From positions 1 through 63,701 of the forward strand of contig VDMD01000125.1 of the NCBI GenBank assembly GCA_007026445.1: a DNA stretch of 63,701 nt. The letters are read 5' to 3'. Each line of letters starts with the position of its first letter. Within the stretch, counting starts at the first letter, position 1. Source of the DNA: Schizophyllum amplum. Lineage: Eukaryota; Basidiomycota; Agaricomycetes; Agaricales; Schizophyllaceae. Of the stretch, positions 42,837 to 54,113 are shown in pieces. Under the pieces are notes generated by a model that was given only the letters and a program-made list of their open reading frames with translations, was not told the DNA's origin and ran no database searches. The translations under genes and the position numbers were made by a program.

Positions 42837-45189
42837 ATGGATATTCAGTTCGAGCACGTCTCTTTTGACGGAGCGCCGCGCTCCAGTAAGCGCAAGCGAG
42901 GACCTACGTCGCCCTCAGCTAGCGAGGCCTCAACCTCTGCGACCGCAGTGGATCCCTCTACGGGTTCCGCATCGTTCTCCTCGCGCACGGAGTTCGTGAC
43001 GCTCGACGAGCAGGCATTAAAACGCAGGGAGAGCAAAAGGATCAGCGGGTGTGTGTCTGTAATTCTGGTCCATTGCCTGTCCGCTCACGGTCCTCTTCCC
43101 CTAAAGGCGGAAATCGCGGCAAGCTGCTAGACATGCCAAAGCCGCCGTACCGGCCTTAGAGGCTGACCTGATGGATGCCAGAAACACCATCGGAGCCCTC
43201 GAGCGAGAGCTACAGCTGTTGCAGGACGTGCTCACCTCACGCGGCCCGCCGTCTGACCCTCGGCCTCTCACCTCAGCAGCGCCCGACGACCGTGACCCGA
43301 CTTCGAACCTCCCTCGCCTGACGGAGACCCTCCTCAGGTGCCGATCGGAAGCGCCCATGCCTCCACCGTCAGATGTACCCCATCACTCCCCACCATCTCC
43401 CTCAGGTGCCGATGCAGACGTTGCTGTGGAGAGCACCGATCCTCCTCTACCAGTCGACTTGACCGCGCGTGTCGGGGGTGTGATGGGCCGGCGGCATCCC
43501 CTCTTCTGGAAGAGCATAAACGTGCTCACGGTGTCGCCCTACCTGTCGGGTGGCGGCGGCGACAAGGAAAAGCGCGATGGCAACGTGCTGCAGGAGGTCA
43601 GCTCCCTACACCCTTCGCGACATTTCCCCCGCTGACTCCAGGTGTGTGAAGGACGTCGAAATTCTGGAAACGGCTTGCCAGCTGCCATCATCGCACGAGT
43701 GTCCGGACATGGTCGCTCACCTGTCCTACGCGTCCGCCACGAGGGCTGACGTTGTGGCCGATGTACGCGAACGCATGGGCAGGGGGCAGGTTGTGGTCCT
43801 TGACGACGCTCCACCGCTTGTTGAGTATGACGGCGCAGGGGACCCGACAGGCGACATCCGCTTTTGGACCAACACGTTGAAGTGCAACGGTGCCGTCAAG
43901 CGAGAATTTCAAGGTCAGCTCGTCCGTCCTTCGCGTCTGGGAGGCTTTCACAGAGTTTGTACAGACGGGCGTCGCATGGCGAATGATCAGCCCTATGTGT
44001 ATTCCAAGGCGACCCTCAGGGAGTTCTGCCAGTCCATTACCCAAACCGGGCAGATTACCGCTCTCATGGACATCAAGCCCGGCGTTCACTTTGTCGATCC
44101 CATCGTTGAGTGCGTGACCGTCTCTCGCGTTTCCTCCCTTGCTCATCTTTCGCCCAGAGGTCTCGCGGACGGCCACCAAGAGGTCCGGTCTCCGTCTTTC
44201 AGTGCTTCACTCCAAAGCTACACCATGTATCCCGCGGCGGAGCAGGCGTCCGAAAACTGGTGCTTGGCTCACAAGGCGGGATTTTTGACGCCTGCCCATC
44301 ATGACGCTTTCGGACTCGCGACGTCGATCGAGACTGTCGGCAACGGGCACAAGATGTGGGTGCTCCTCCGTTTCGAGGATCCGGAGGGGAGCGCCTTGAC
44401 CCGCCCGGAGATCCTGAGGAGAGGCGAGCTCACGGTCTCGAACACGTGCGGCGAAGGCGCGTCTCACTCCAAGCTCAAGATCAAGGACACGCCCTTTGCG
44501 GTCAAGGCCTGCGTCGTATGGGCGAAGGCTGGTCGCAGAATGTGCGTCCCACGCGTTCTGGTCACGAGCGTCTGACGGAGTACCACCCTTTAGCCTTCAG
44601 CCTCCCGGACAGGCGCACATGGTCTTCACGCCGGTGAACTGCACGACCCTCGGCAAGCAGTTCATGTGCTACAATATCATGCACCTCACCGAGTACGCGC
44701 GCTCGTTGGATGTGCAAACCAAGGGCGCCGGTACCAACCAGGCTTTGGACGTCATGCAGCACATGATTATCCACATGGCAGCCGCGCTGCCCGCCCGCAT
44801 AGCGCAAGGAGAGAGTTCAGTGTCTCGCCTGCCAGTCGCCTTTTGCCTGACTGACTCGCTTTCCAGAGTTTCGTTGCAAGCCACTCATCGGACTTTGTCT
44901 CATGGTGGTTAACCCTCAACTCTACATCTCCCCTCTGTGGGCGCGGGAATACCAGGGCGAGGCGCTGGCGTTCGTGAAGAGGCTCCGCAAAGGGCCCAAC
45001 AAGTGGGTTATCAGCTTGACGGACATGCTCGCTCTTGCTGCGGCGGAAAGGGTGCTGGACAGGCTGGCAAGCGAGGGCTTCGATGTGGGTCCCGATTACA
45101 TCCTCCAAGGAAGCAGCTGGAGGGATCCCGGTGACGAGGTCGCATGCCTGGATGGGAGTTGCAAGACTTGGTCGACGTGGACGAGGTGA
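42837..45189 (+). CDS. JmjC-domain protein with bZIP-like N-terminus
   Basis: Opens MDIQFEHVSFDGAPRSSKRK. The first intron joins a basic stretch (LKRRESKRISG) to RKSRQAARHAKAAVPALEAD and a heptad helix (Leu/Ile/Leu/Leu spaced by seven), resembling a bZIP although the usual invariant Asn is not evident. Later exons give a region with FCQSITQTGQITALMDIKPG and the JmjC core: WCLAHKAGFLTPAHHDAFGL supplies the H-x-D iron ligands, GNGHKMWVLL follows, and after an intron HMVFTPVNCTTLGKQF supplies the distal His. A C-terminal helical part follows. The family are Fe(II)/2-oxoglutarate oxygenases, often histone demethylases, in the nucleus. Substrate is unknown. Splices near 44.1-44.25 kb and the 3' end are uncertain. 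Confidence 0.7.
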
Positions 45190-45722
45190 CGCTCAGGCAC
45201 ATCCATAAAAGTAGATAGCTTGTCTTATGATCATATGCCTCTATCGCGCACGGCGGCGCAGACGTTGGTTCAAGCGTCGCCTTCAGCAGCGCCCCGCATT
45301 GCCTGTGTAAAGGCATACATACACGTCATATGCCAGTCACGCTTTGACCACGTGACAGCCCAATCCGGTGTCCACGGGCATATCACCTTCCAAATCGGGT
45401 GTCCACGGGCAGCCCCATATGTACATGCCGCTCGCTCCCGCGCTCAGTCAGCGGCCGGTGTGTCGGGTGGTGAACGTACTCGCCGATTTCTGTGCATTAT
45501 ATCCCCAGAAACACGCACGGCGGTCAGTTACGTCGCAAGTGACCGGCGCCTGTACCGCCGGAACCGGCCGTCCGCACCTTCTTTTTATCTCACGCGGCGT
45601 GTTGTCCTCTACGTCCACCATCCCCCCTTGCTGAGCGCTGCCTTTTGGAGGGACCCCCGTCAAGGTTCTTTGATGTCTTTGTCTTGTCCGATCCAGGTCT
45701 CTCATCCCTCCTAGCTGCGCAG
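45190..45722. other. intergenic upstream of the F-box gene
   Basis: No gene is supported. Two near-identical short segments (CAATCCGGTGTCCACGGGCA, ending at 45380, and AATCGGGTGTCCACGGGCA, ending at 45410) form a small direct repeat 30 bp apart. Confidence 0.5.
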
Positions 45723-47249
45723 ATGGCCTTTCCAACAGAGCTCATCATCATGGTCGCTCTGAACGCAGACACACCCACTTTGTGCGCGTTCGCGCTGACG
45801 TGCCGACGTTTGCACTTCGTCGTTTGCTCCCTCCTCCACCGGCACGTCATTGTCAACGAGAAGCGCGCCCATCTCCACCTTGAGGACGTCGTTCGCTTCG
45901 TGCGAGACTTGGAGCTCTACCATCCGGCCCCCTTCGTTCGCGTCTCGGCGCAATCGATGTCTCTCCCCAACCTCCGACGGCTCGTGTACTGCTTACCGGC
46001 GTATACGATCCTCGACGGGGACGTCTCTCCTGATCCTTCGGTCAACGAGGATGAATCGGCCTCTACCCGCCGCCTCCGGCGGTGGATCGCGGCGGCCGTC
46101 AACTTGGAAATCTTCGAGTTCGCCCTGTATCTGACTGAGCCTGACGCTCTCTCCTTGATCGCGTCGCTCAGCAGTCATCGTCACATCCAGGTACTCGTCA
46201 TCCGCTCATTCGACGTTTTCCCTGTCCATTCCGATCCCAACGTCCCCTCCGTCACGATACCGCCTTTTTGCTGGTCCGCCCTGCAGGAGTTGACCATCGG
46301 TGCCTGTCTGGATTCCCGTCTCCTGTCCTGGGCCTTTCCCGCGACCGGCCTGCCGTCGCTGACCTACCTGGATGTTAGCGAAAGCATCGAGTTCATGCCG
46401 TCTCACTTCTTTGTCCTCTTGCGCTCCGTCCACACCACCCTTCGTGCCGTGTATCTCCCGGTAAATATGATAATGCCTAGTGAGCTTGGTCAGTGCCTCG
46501 ACTTGACTCCTTCTTATTCTGCTCTGACGTTCTTCCTCTCTTGATCTGCAGCACCGCCCCCTTTGCCACGCCGTCTGGGATGCATCATGGAGCGACTCGT
46601 AGAAGTGCGTGTGCGCATGTGCACGCGGCACCGCAGACGAGTAGCCGAGCTTGACGCCGTCAAGGCTCTCTTGCATCTGCTCGCACGCGAGTCTGCGGCC
46701 GCGCTTCGCGTGCTTTCGCTGGACTTTTACGTGAATACGGCGTTGGTACGCGCGTACGGCCAGGACGCTGGCTCTTGGTTCAACTGGGCCGATCCCACGA
46801 CCGCGTTTACCTGGGCGGTGGGGCCGACCTACTGGCCTCGCTTTTCGAGGGACACGCTCTCGACGGGTACCCTTCTCCACGTCCATATCAGCACCTGGGA
46901 TGACTCGGGAAACGCTGTGGCGGATGCCGCCCCAGGCTCTCCCAACTCGCCGCCGGCTCTCGTCCCCTGGCGCAAGGCTGTGAGGGACAACATCCAGAAA
47001 TGCGCGCGCCTGGCCAAGTTCAACACTCTCGTCACGTTCTCTTGCAGTCCGTCGTCCCCTCCTTGACATCTACGTTTTCTCACCTTTTTCTTAGAGCGCT
47101 ATCTCAACCCTGACGGCGATGCGCATCCTCCCGAGCCGGACGACCTCCTTTCTTCGCAGAGCGCCGATCGCGGGCTGCTACTGGAGGTGGTGCAGTCCGA
47201 GGAGATACCGCTCGTGTACAACTGGCATGGCGAGAGCATGTTTGGGTGA
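45723..47249 (+). CDS. F-box / LRR-like protein
   Basis: Starts MAFPTELIIMVALNADTPTL and continues CAFALTCRRLHFVV, an F-box of the kind common in mushroom genomes, where it links targets to an SCF ubiquitin ligase through Skp1. Exon 1 runs to about 46477. The intron ends CTGCAG at 46551 (phase 1), exon 2 runs to about 47045, and after a phase-1 intron ending CTTAG the last exon ends YNWHGESMFG. The body has hydrophobic, LRR-like repeats (LPNLRRLVYCLP, LEIFEFALYL, WSALQELTIGACLD, LPSLTYLDVS). The product is about 480 residues. It is unlikely to be part of the recombinase cassette. Confidence 0.8.
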
Positions 47250-47405
47250 TGGGCCCCGATAGGACTGCGGGCACGCCACTGCGTTTTTTATTCCAACCCT
47301 TCTTCTTGCAACCTATGCCTGTCCCGTTCTTATGCGTTCCTTTAGGCGTCTTTTCTACATCTCTAGACGAACGACCGGTATTATGATGACGAATGACCAC
47401 CGCAT

Positions 47406-49055
47406 TTACGCCTCGCCGTCCTCGTCCTCGTCCTCGTCCTCGTCCTGGTCCTTCTCCTCCTCATCGTCCTCCTCGTCCCCCTCGCTTACTACAAAACTCC
47501 CTACAGAGTACTCGTCCTCACCGCTGCTGGTAGCGACCTCTGCGTGTGAGTCGTGTGCAGGCCCTGACACCCTAGTCACACGCAGATCGCGGGGTCCTCC
47601 GAAAGGACCGTTCCGAACGGGTGGCGCATCGAACTCGGGACCCCCGATCACGTTCTGCGATAGCATCCCTGCCAGATGCCCGACCTCCGTGCCCTGCACC
47701 CCATCGTCGTCTGCCGACGCGATGAAATCGTCCGTTGTGCTGCTCGCTCCGTCCTCGTCAGTCATGCTTTCACTTGATCCGCCCGACCCCGAATGTATGG
47801 CCTCCGTGTCCAGCCAGAGTCTGGAGACCCGTCTTCGTGATGCGGATGTTGTCTTCTGTAATGCGTGTCAGGCAGCGGTCCACATCTTCCGTTCCCGTGT
47901 GGCACCCACCGTTGGCGGTGCAGGTTGAGCAGCCGCCCCCGGGTGCTGCATTCTCTCGGCGGCCTGTGGAGGCCGTGGTGACAGTCTCCGGAGCCGCTTC
48001 ATAGTCCTGCCCCCCTTCTCCTCTGGCTGCACCGAACATCGTAGCGAACGTCAGCCGTGTGCGTGATGCCAGAGAGGTCACTCTCACCGTGCTCGCCGGT
48101 GTGTTTGGCGTTGCTCGCCGCCGCGCTCGCTTGCGGTACAAAGCAGGTGGGGGAGAGGCCTGACTCTGCACCGTTTTCTTAGTTTACGATGGCCGCGGCG
48201 TATCGAACGACTAACCGCGTCTGCGACGTCTCCCTTCTCCTGCGTCTCCTCTTGTGCCTCCTCGCTCCGCGGTTGAGGCCTCACGGATGTCGAGCTGCGG
48301 CCGCTCTTCCCCTTCAGCTGCTCGCTCGCGAATGCTTGCTCCGCCATGCGCGCGGCATCCTCGTGCTCTTCCCCCCACGGCCAGTCATCGTCCACAGCGT
48401 CCCACAACATTCTGTCTTCGTCCCCCTCCCCCTTGCAGCCCCGCTGTTTGTGTTCGTCAGTATTCGCGCACGAGCCGTTAAACGTACCCTATCGTTCTCC
48501 GGAAGCGCATCTGCCTCCGCGACGACGACATCCCTTCGTTCTCCAAAACACCATTGATCTTGATGGTCCGTTCAGCGTCCTCGCATGCCAACGCCTGTTA
48601 TCCTCGCACCTTGTCGTGTTCCGGCCCTCGATCGCTGTCCGCGGCAGGTCCCCCGTTTGTGCCGATGTCCGGGCTCTTGCCGCCGTCCAGCAGGATGCGT
48701 CTCTGGTTCTCTGTTCAACGTCGTCTCGCGGTCGAGTTCGCCGTTTCACCTCAACTTCTCCCCACGACTGTTCGCGGTCAATGGCGTCCCACATTGCCTG
48801 CTCGTCGTCGTCCTCGTCCTTTTTGTTCGCGCAATGGGACCGTCCCATAGGCCCTGTCTGAACGCAGTCAGACTACCGGCTGCTGCATGATACGTTCCGT
48901 ACCGCTACCATCGGCCATCCTGACACAGCCTCCGCATCCAGCTTCCCCTCCGCGGGCGACGTACCCAGATCCATTAGCGGTTTGCCTTCGTCAACTGGTC
49001 CACCCTTGACCGTCGCTGCTGGTGGTTGAGTGAAGGTAAAAGGCAAGGTCGGCAT
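47406..49055 (-). CDS. unresolved multi-exon reverse gene or genes with acidic tail
   Basis: Plausible exons from ATG 49055 (MPTLPFTFTQPPAATVKGGP) run to the stop at 47406. Two exons carry the same motif, QAMWDAIDREQSWGEVEV (~48.8 kb) and MLWDAVDDDWPWGEEHED (~48.4 kb). A later part has GCSTCTANGGCHTGTEDVD, a possible small metal site. The last exon is very acidic, ending in (Glu/Asp)n encoded by a CGTCCT repeat at about 47415-47450. I could not make all phases agree, so one gene or two is open. Function unknown. Confidence 0.35.
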
Positions 49056-50390
49056 CTGATGTGTCGAGGACAAAGAAAACCAAAAACGCCGAGCCTGCCG
49101 ATTTGATAATGGGGCTGCGCGGAATCGCAGTCGCCCTACCCCCCCTGAATTCTCAGGATGCATATCTAGTGCCTGAATTGTGTATTCTGCTTGCACATGT
49201 TTGCGTTCAGGGTGGAGCGGTTGCTCCGGCCTGAGGCCGTCTGCCTCAACTCGCTCTTCCTTCTTTTTCCCACCTGCCATCTCCCGGTGCGCCCGTGCGT
49301 CGCCGCCATCGCTTTCGGCATCTCGTCTTTGCATCGGCTGCAGAGCCCGACCCCATCAATCGTCATGCCTGTGCCGTCGGAGCCTGCGCCCCTCCAGCTT
49401 GCAGTTCCCGTCGCCTCAGAGTCGCATCCGGTGCGTGGTGTCTATTGTGTCTTACCTATAACGCTGACCGGCTCCCTGCAGGCTGTTTCCTCGTCGCGTA
49501 GCACCAGCGAATATCCGTCGTCCCCTTCATGCTCTTCGCCGCCGCCGTTGCCGTTGCCGTCTTTGAAAATCGTAGTTCACGTTCAATCCCCTCGGTTGAT
49601 CACGGAATATTGCCAAATGTCGGGACGGGCAGGAAGATAGTCTTCACGTCTAATTTGTGCCTGTACACCATAGCCGAAGTCACCATCGCATGCGCCGCGT
49701 TGGTCCTGCGTGTCGCCTTGCTTCACTCCGTTTAGGCCGGTTTACGGTTAGGGTTTTTTTCGGGTGCGCGAAGGTTTTGTCTGTTATTGATTCATTTGTT
49801 ACAGTTAAGGTTGGGAAGGAGTGTTTGGGCAGCAAGGATGTTGTAACTGTGAATCCCCTAAATTCGTCTCTGCGTACCAAATCTCATTCGGCCGCACTGT
49901 CCCCTGCCGTTTGTGATCATGCCGCCTGGCTTCAACTCTTCGCCCCTCGCGCTGATAACATTCGCGACCTTGTCACACGACGCTGTGAGCGCCTCGACGT
50001 TCCGCCCGACGTCGCTCCGCGCACTCGAGTGTTGCGTTTCCGCATTTTCTCGACGCGACTCCACGCCGCCGGTACCGTGCAGCGTGCAATGCGGTATCAA
50101 GTTTTGCGCTCTGCGCGGTGTTCTGTCTACTCATTACAAGTCCTACACTATCACAAGATGAAGTCCGGGGGTCCAAGATATGTGCAAAACGCGCTGGATG
50201 GGGAGAGACTCTCCGCACGTCAGCCATCCCCCAATGCAAGAAAGACCACCGTCCGCCGCGATGCGTACCGCGAGCGAGATTACGCGGCGCGCGTGCGCGG
50301 AGAGGGCAGCCGTGCCTTCTGGAATGCGCTCAGTACTCCTCTGGGATACATGTCAGTCATCACCCTGTCTGCCCGTGCTCCGAAATCCGC
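49056..50390. other. no supported gene
   Basis: A forward open frame (49657-50610) is long but has no motif, unusual composition, and overlaps reverse exons; I do not accept it. Near 49570-49625 the sequence CGGTTGATCACGGAATATTGCCAAATGTCGGGACGGGCAGG spells ITEYCQMSGRAGR, close to RecQ motif VI, so a fragment of a second helicase copy may lie here. Confidence 0.4.
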
Positions 50391-51884
50391 TCACCGAAGA
50401 GTTCCTATACTCGTGGGTGTACCGCTTGCGCTGGGCAGTGCAACGGCTACCCTGTACTTCTCGGCCTCCGCTATGGCTGCGCGACGGAGGAAGACGCGCT
50501 GGATGCGCGGGGAACTAGGCGCAGCGTCGTTCAGGAAGTCCATGAACTCCGCCTGGGTCCAAGTCCCGAGCGCCCCCAGATCCCCCTCGCTCCTGACGCC
50601 CGCTGCATGAAGCAGGTCTCCCATGGCTTCCCCTAATGCCCCCCGAATGGCTCTGGCAGTCGCCTCGCTGCTGTGGCAGTTGTTGCTGAGGACGCGTGCT
50701 GTCAGCGGGCGCTGGGCGTTCGACTCCGCGTCCTCCATGTGCTTTAAAAGCAGGCTCTGCGATCTGTGAGCCTCATCCTCACTGTAAGACACGAGTGTGC
50801 TTACTATCGCAGGGTTGTTCCGCCATTCCCATTCGGACTGATCATGCGTTCCCAGCCACCGCATCGCCCGCTGGAGCGCGTGCGCCTCGAACGCGCTCAT
50901 GCCCACGCCGGTGCTGGTGATCGTCGCCACCAACTCCGCCGAAGTGTGGCTGTTCAAGAGCTTTCGAGGTCCACCAAGCTGCGGATGCCCAGCCCCGCTA
51001 CGACGCACGCAAGGTGCGACACGTCCGGCGCAAAGGACGGCAAGGCGCCCGCAACCAGCGGCGCGAGTGCTCCGTCGTAAGCATCGGTGTGGCGCTCAAC
51101 ACCCGTCTGGGAAGGCCGTCAGCACAGCAGTTGCCATACACCGTCCACTCACCGATCGGCAGCCTGCCTTGCTCACGTCCGGGTCGGGATGCAGCTGGGC
51201 ACCGGGTAGACGTGCGGCAGGGCGAACGTGACGTGCAGGCGCCGAGACACTCGCCTGCGATGGCGCACTGGCGCGCGACCGAGCGAAGACCCCCGATGCG
51301 GCGTGCACAGTGCCTGCAGAGGCAAACGTGCGCGTTCTGCCAGCGCCGTCGCGCGAGAGAACCTGGCGGCTGGATGTTGCCGGCCCTGCGCTGTAGTCGC
51401 TTGAGGGTGTCGGCGATGGTCCCTGCGACCCCCCTGGCGCGGCGCGGTCATCGCTGTCGTCAGTCGAGGCGTCGCGCGGTGGTACAGGTACGCCGAGCGT
51501 TGTCAGCATGGTCCGATAGGCGTCCTTGAGGATGTCGGGCAGCAAGGTCATGTCCTTGTCGACGGTGTACGATTTGGGGATGTCCCTCGTATGCGTCGTG
51601 ACCCGGCTTGACGGTATTCCGAACGCGTCGCCGATCGCCTTGTCGCTCAAGCCACCTCCGCGCATGATCATCGCCTGAGCACCGGCATGGACACCTTCAC
51701 CAATATCGCGAAGAACAGCACATCCCTGCAGGTGCTCTCGTCAGTGCTACGCCCGAGATCGCGCCATGTTGATCACGCACTCGTTCCCTTCCAATTTCGC
51801 GCGTTTCCACCACTCCTTGATATCGTCCGGCACCACGTTTGCCTGCTTGCGATTGTAGTTTCGGCGCGTCCTCTTGTCTTTCAT
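50391..51884 (-). CDS. possible DNA-binding-like reverse gene
   Basis: A first exon (51884-51747) reads MKDKRTRRNYNRKQANVVPD and ends in a stop unless spliced near RSR. Next, GLSDKAIGDAFGIPSSRVTT (from 51650) looks like a helix-turn-helix, followed by a Ser/Pro/Ala-rich linker. The downstream exon (51008-50391) is helical (FEAHALQRAMRWLGTHDQSE; TWTQAEFMDFLNDAAP). A middle frame carries LAPLVAGALPSFAPDV. The exon junctions are not resolved. The HTH-like part suggests DNA binding, but only weakly. Confidence 0.4.
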
Positions 51885-51901
51885 CGTTCAAGAAGGTTTG
51901 G

Positions 51902-51983
51902 GAGGGGGGGGGGGGGTCAGCGGGCGCGCCGGCGGCGGGGGGAGAGTGCGGCGGTCGGGGCGGGGGGGGGGGGGGGGGAGGGG
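51902..51983. repeat. G-run cluster
   Basis: Two G-homopolymers (about 51902-51915 and 51961-51978) bracket a G-rich stretch of several shorter runs. It is G-quadruplex-prone and also a place where sequencing indels are likely. It lies just upstream of the first exon of the reverse gene ending at 51884. Confidence 0.8.
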
Positions 51984-52055
51984 AACGTTGCCGTCGTCGC
52001 TGGAGAGGCGCGATCTATATACGCGCCCTTTGCACCGTTGATCCTCCCACGGCAG

Positions 52056-52410
52056 TCGAACATGCAGAGCGTTGCCGCCCCGGGTTCCCACAGAAAGCCA
52101 ACATGCGGGTACGCGTCGCGTTCAACGCCCGCTCTGACTCCGCCAAGCTTTCCCATACAACTTCAACATGACGTGCCACCGCTCCGGCTTCCCACGCAAG
52201 TCGAACTTCAACATCACGTGCTGCCAAAGATCCTTGAAAGTCGAACATGCCGTACTGCCGCCCGGCGCTGTCACGCCAGTCAAACTTTCAACATCATGCG
52301 GCGCGCCTCCAAAGTCGAACATTACATGCGGCTGCCCGGCTTTCCACACCGGTCAAACTTCGGCATCACGCTTCGCCGGCGCTTCTAACGAGTTCAACAT
52401 CGCGCGCCGA
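52056..52410. repeat. irregularly spaced short repeats (GTCGAACTTCAACATCACG-like)
   Basis: Variants of GTC(G/A)AAC.TTCA(A)CATCA.GC recur about every 40-60 bp: at roughly 52056, 52160, 52200, 52235, 52280, 52312, 52352 and 52390. Each lies in otherwise different sequence. No gene is supported here. Confidence 0.6.
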
Positions 52411-52735
52411 ACGCTGCTCTCCCCCAGCGTACCTTTCATCTCACGCCGCCGAGCGGTGCCAGTCCAACAAGACTTGACTCATGTATCTGTGCCTCCTCTT
52501 TAGGGTGCCCGGCTCCGCTCCGGTCGCTCGTACTTGGAATGCTCGATCAGTACGCACGATCTCTCCGCTCAGTCAAACGTGGGGCGCGGAAAGCAGTTCC
52601 CATATCCCAGCGCGCTTGTTCCGGTCACCTGGCATATCTCTGGCCTCCTTCCGGCATCTCATCCCAGCCCCTCGGGCACGCGGATCTGACATTATCCGCC
52701 TTTTGCGTCCTTTTAGATGTCTACCGTTCATGCCA

Positions 52736-52741
52736 TATAAA
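52736..52741 (+). promoter_or_regulatory. possible TATA box for the 52.8-kb gene
   Basis: TATAAA lies 35 bp before the ATG at 52776, immediately upstream of the first copy of the four-exon tandem family. Confidence 0.5.
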
Positions 52742-52775
52742 GCCCCCCGATCGCATGCCCTCCCTTTTGACGATC

Positions 52776-53330
52776 ATGAGCGTTCAAACGTCGTCCCCAA
52801 CCACCAGCTTCGCTATTCTCCTGTTCATCGGCGATCGTGATCAGACTGTAAGCCCTCACAGAGTCCCTGTCCACGCTCTCTGATCATCATGCAGTTCGAG
52901 TCGCATGCGCCCGGAGAACGTGCTCGCTCCAGATTCATTCTCTCCTCGTTACCCATTGTGCGCACACCATTCCACGATTTCCCTTCTTGTCTTACCGTTC
53001 GCAGCGTATACAACCGGCACCCGACTATGCGCCCCTCGATACTGATTATGCGATCACTCTTTTGCCATCGCGGTCGCTGGATCCCGAAGCCCTCAATCAC
53101 AGTGATCTGAACTCCGCGCATTCACGCGTTGCAGGTTCTGGCGATGACACCGTGACGCTCATCAATGGGCTTCACCGCCTGCGGGTTTGCCAACATGCGT
53201 TCGCCCTGCAGCTCCATCGTGAAGATGCTCTATTACGCGAATACGAAAGGGTCTTCCCCTCCAGCACGAAGACGCTCTGCTCCTACAGTAGCAACGGTGG
53301 ATCGGTCTGTATGGTTTACTGGCCGCGTGA
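52776..53330 (+). pseudogene. four-exon tandem family, copy 1 (stop in last exon)
   Basis: Exon 1 (52776-52847, 24 codons) is MSVQTSSPTTSFAILLFIGD then RDQT. The intron is 52848-52894. Exon 2 (52895-52957, 21 codons) is FESHAPGERARSRFILSSLP plus Ile. The intron is 52958-53004 and exon 3 begins RIQPAPDYAPLDTDYAITLL; all junctions are phase 0. The last exon contains LHREDALLREYE, but in the frame leading to the family's LLAA end it meets a TAG near 53288. The hydrophobic exon 1 is too short and charged at its end to be a clear signal peptide. Probably damaged, possibly expressed in part. Confidence 0.5.
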
Positions 53331-53860
53331 GATGCATGCCCGGCGGCGCCCTCGGTTCGTTGATCCCAAACGTACAGCTCGATGCCTATGTATGCTTATA
53401 CGCCGTGCTTATTGTACCCTACCGTACCTGATGGTTGTTGCGTTGCAATCCATAGGCTCTGTCTTGGCAATACAAGCGTGGCCGCCAATGTCCCAGTCTA
53501 CGCATACTTCTCTGCTGTCTCCCCGGCCGGCTTCGGTGACTGCCCTTGAGGCAAGGCACCCATGTCTTCCCCATAGACGTGTGGGCATGGCCCTAAACAT
53601 GGCACTGCTTTGTCCAGCTGAGTACCGCAAGAGTCACAGGCGCGTTAAAGGCGGGCTCACGCTAGACAGGCGCCTGCCGGCGATCACCCCGAGTCTCCTT
53701 GTCTGAACTCTGTATCTCCCCCGTCATCGTCGCGCTCTCGTCGTCTGCACCGCAACAGCGAGGGATCTCCGCATCTCGCGATTCACTCGCTTAACGTGTT
53801 GGGCGATCCGCTGGTCTTCATCCAGGTGCCTTGCACCTTCCCCACTTTTGTGCTACCCCC
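53331..53860. other. intergenic, no gene
   Basis: Short frames only. There is some sequence resemblance to the 3' flank of the copy ending at 54652 (both continue AGGCATACC/AGATGCATGCC after the stop), so the duplication unit is larger than the gene. Confidence 0.45.
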
Positions 53861-54041
53861 ATGGACGTTCAGCCTTCGCTGCCCTCCAGCAGGCTGACTG
53901 TGATTTTGCTCCTCCCGGATATAAATCACCCGGTAAGCGCTCTCGCCGTTCCGTCCGCTGTTTCTTACCGTCAACCAGCCGTCGTCGCAGGCGTGCGGCC
54001 CATACGTTCATGCGCCATCGCTCTTCCCGGCATCCGGCATG
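53861..54041 (+). pseudogene. four-exon tandem family, copy 2 (only exons 1-2)
   Basis: Exon 1 (53861-53932, 24 codons) encodes MDVQPSLPSSRLTVILLLPD then INHP. The intron starts GTAAGC and ends CCAG at 53978. Exon 2 (53979-54041, 21 codons) encodes PSSQACGPYVHAPSLFPASG plus Met and is followed by GTGCGA. The sequence after the next acceptor-like TTAG runs straight into the start of copy 3 rather than a family exon 3. It looks truncated or fused. Confidence 0.5.
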
Positions 54042-54113
54042 GTGCGAACAGCGTTCAACGGTTTCCTCCCTCCTTAGCCCTTAACCCATCATATCCGCAC
54101 TCTTTCGACAGTC

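Noticed and set aside
42837..45189. TET/JBP oxygenase with KDZ transposon
   Set aside because: The Fe-binding pattern with the downstream HMVFTPVN segment fits JmjC better, and no KDZ transposase motifs are visible in the window.
49657..50610. 317-codon forward open frame
   Set aside because: Overlaps better-looking reverse exons, has low-complexity Arg/Ala/Ser content and no motif.
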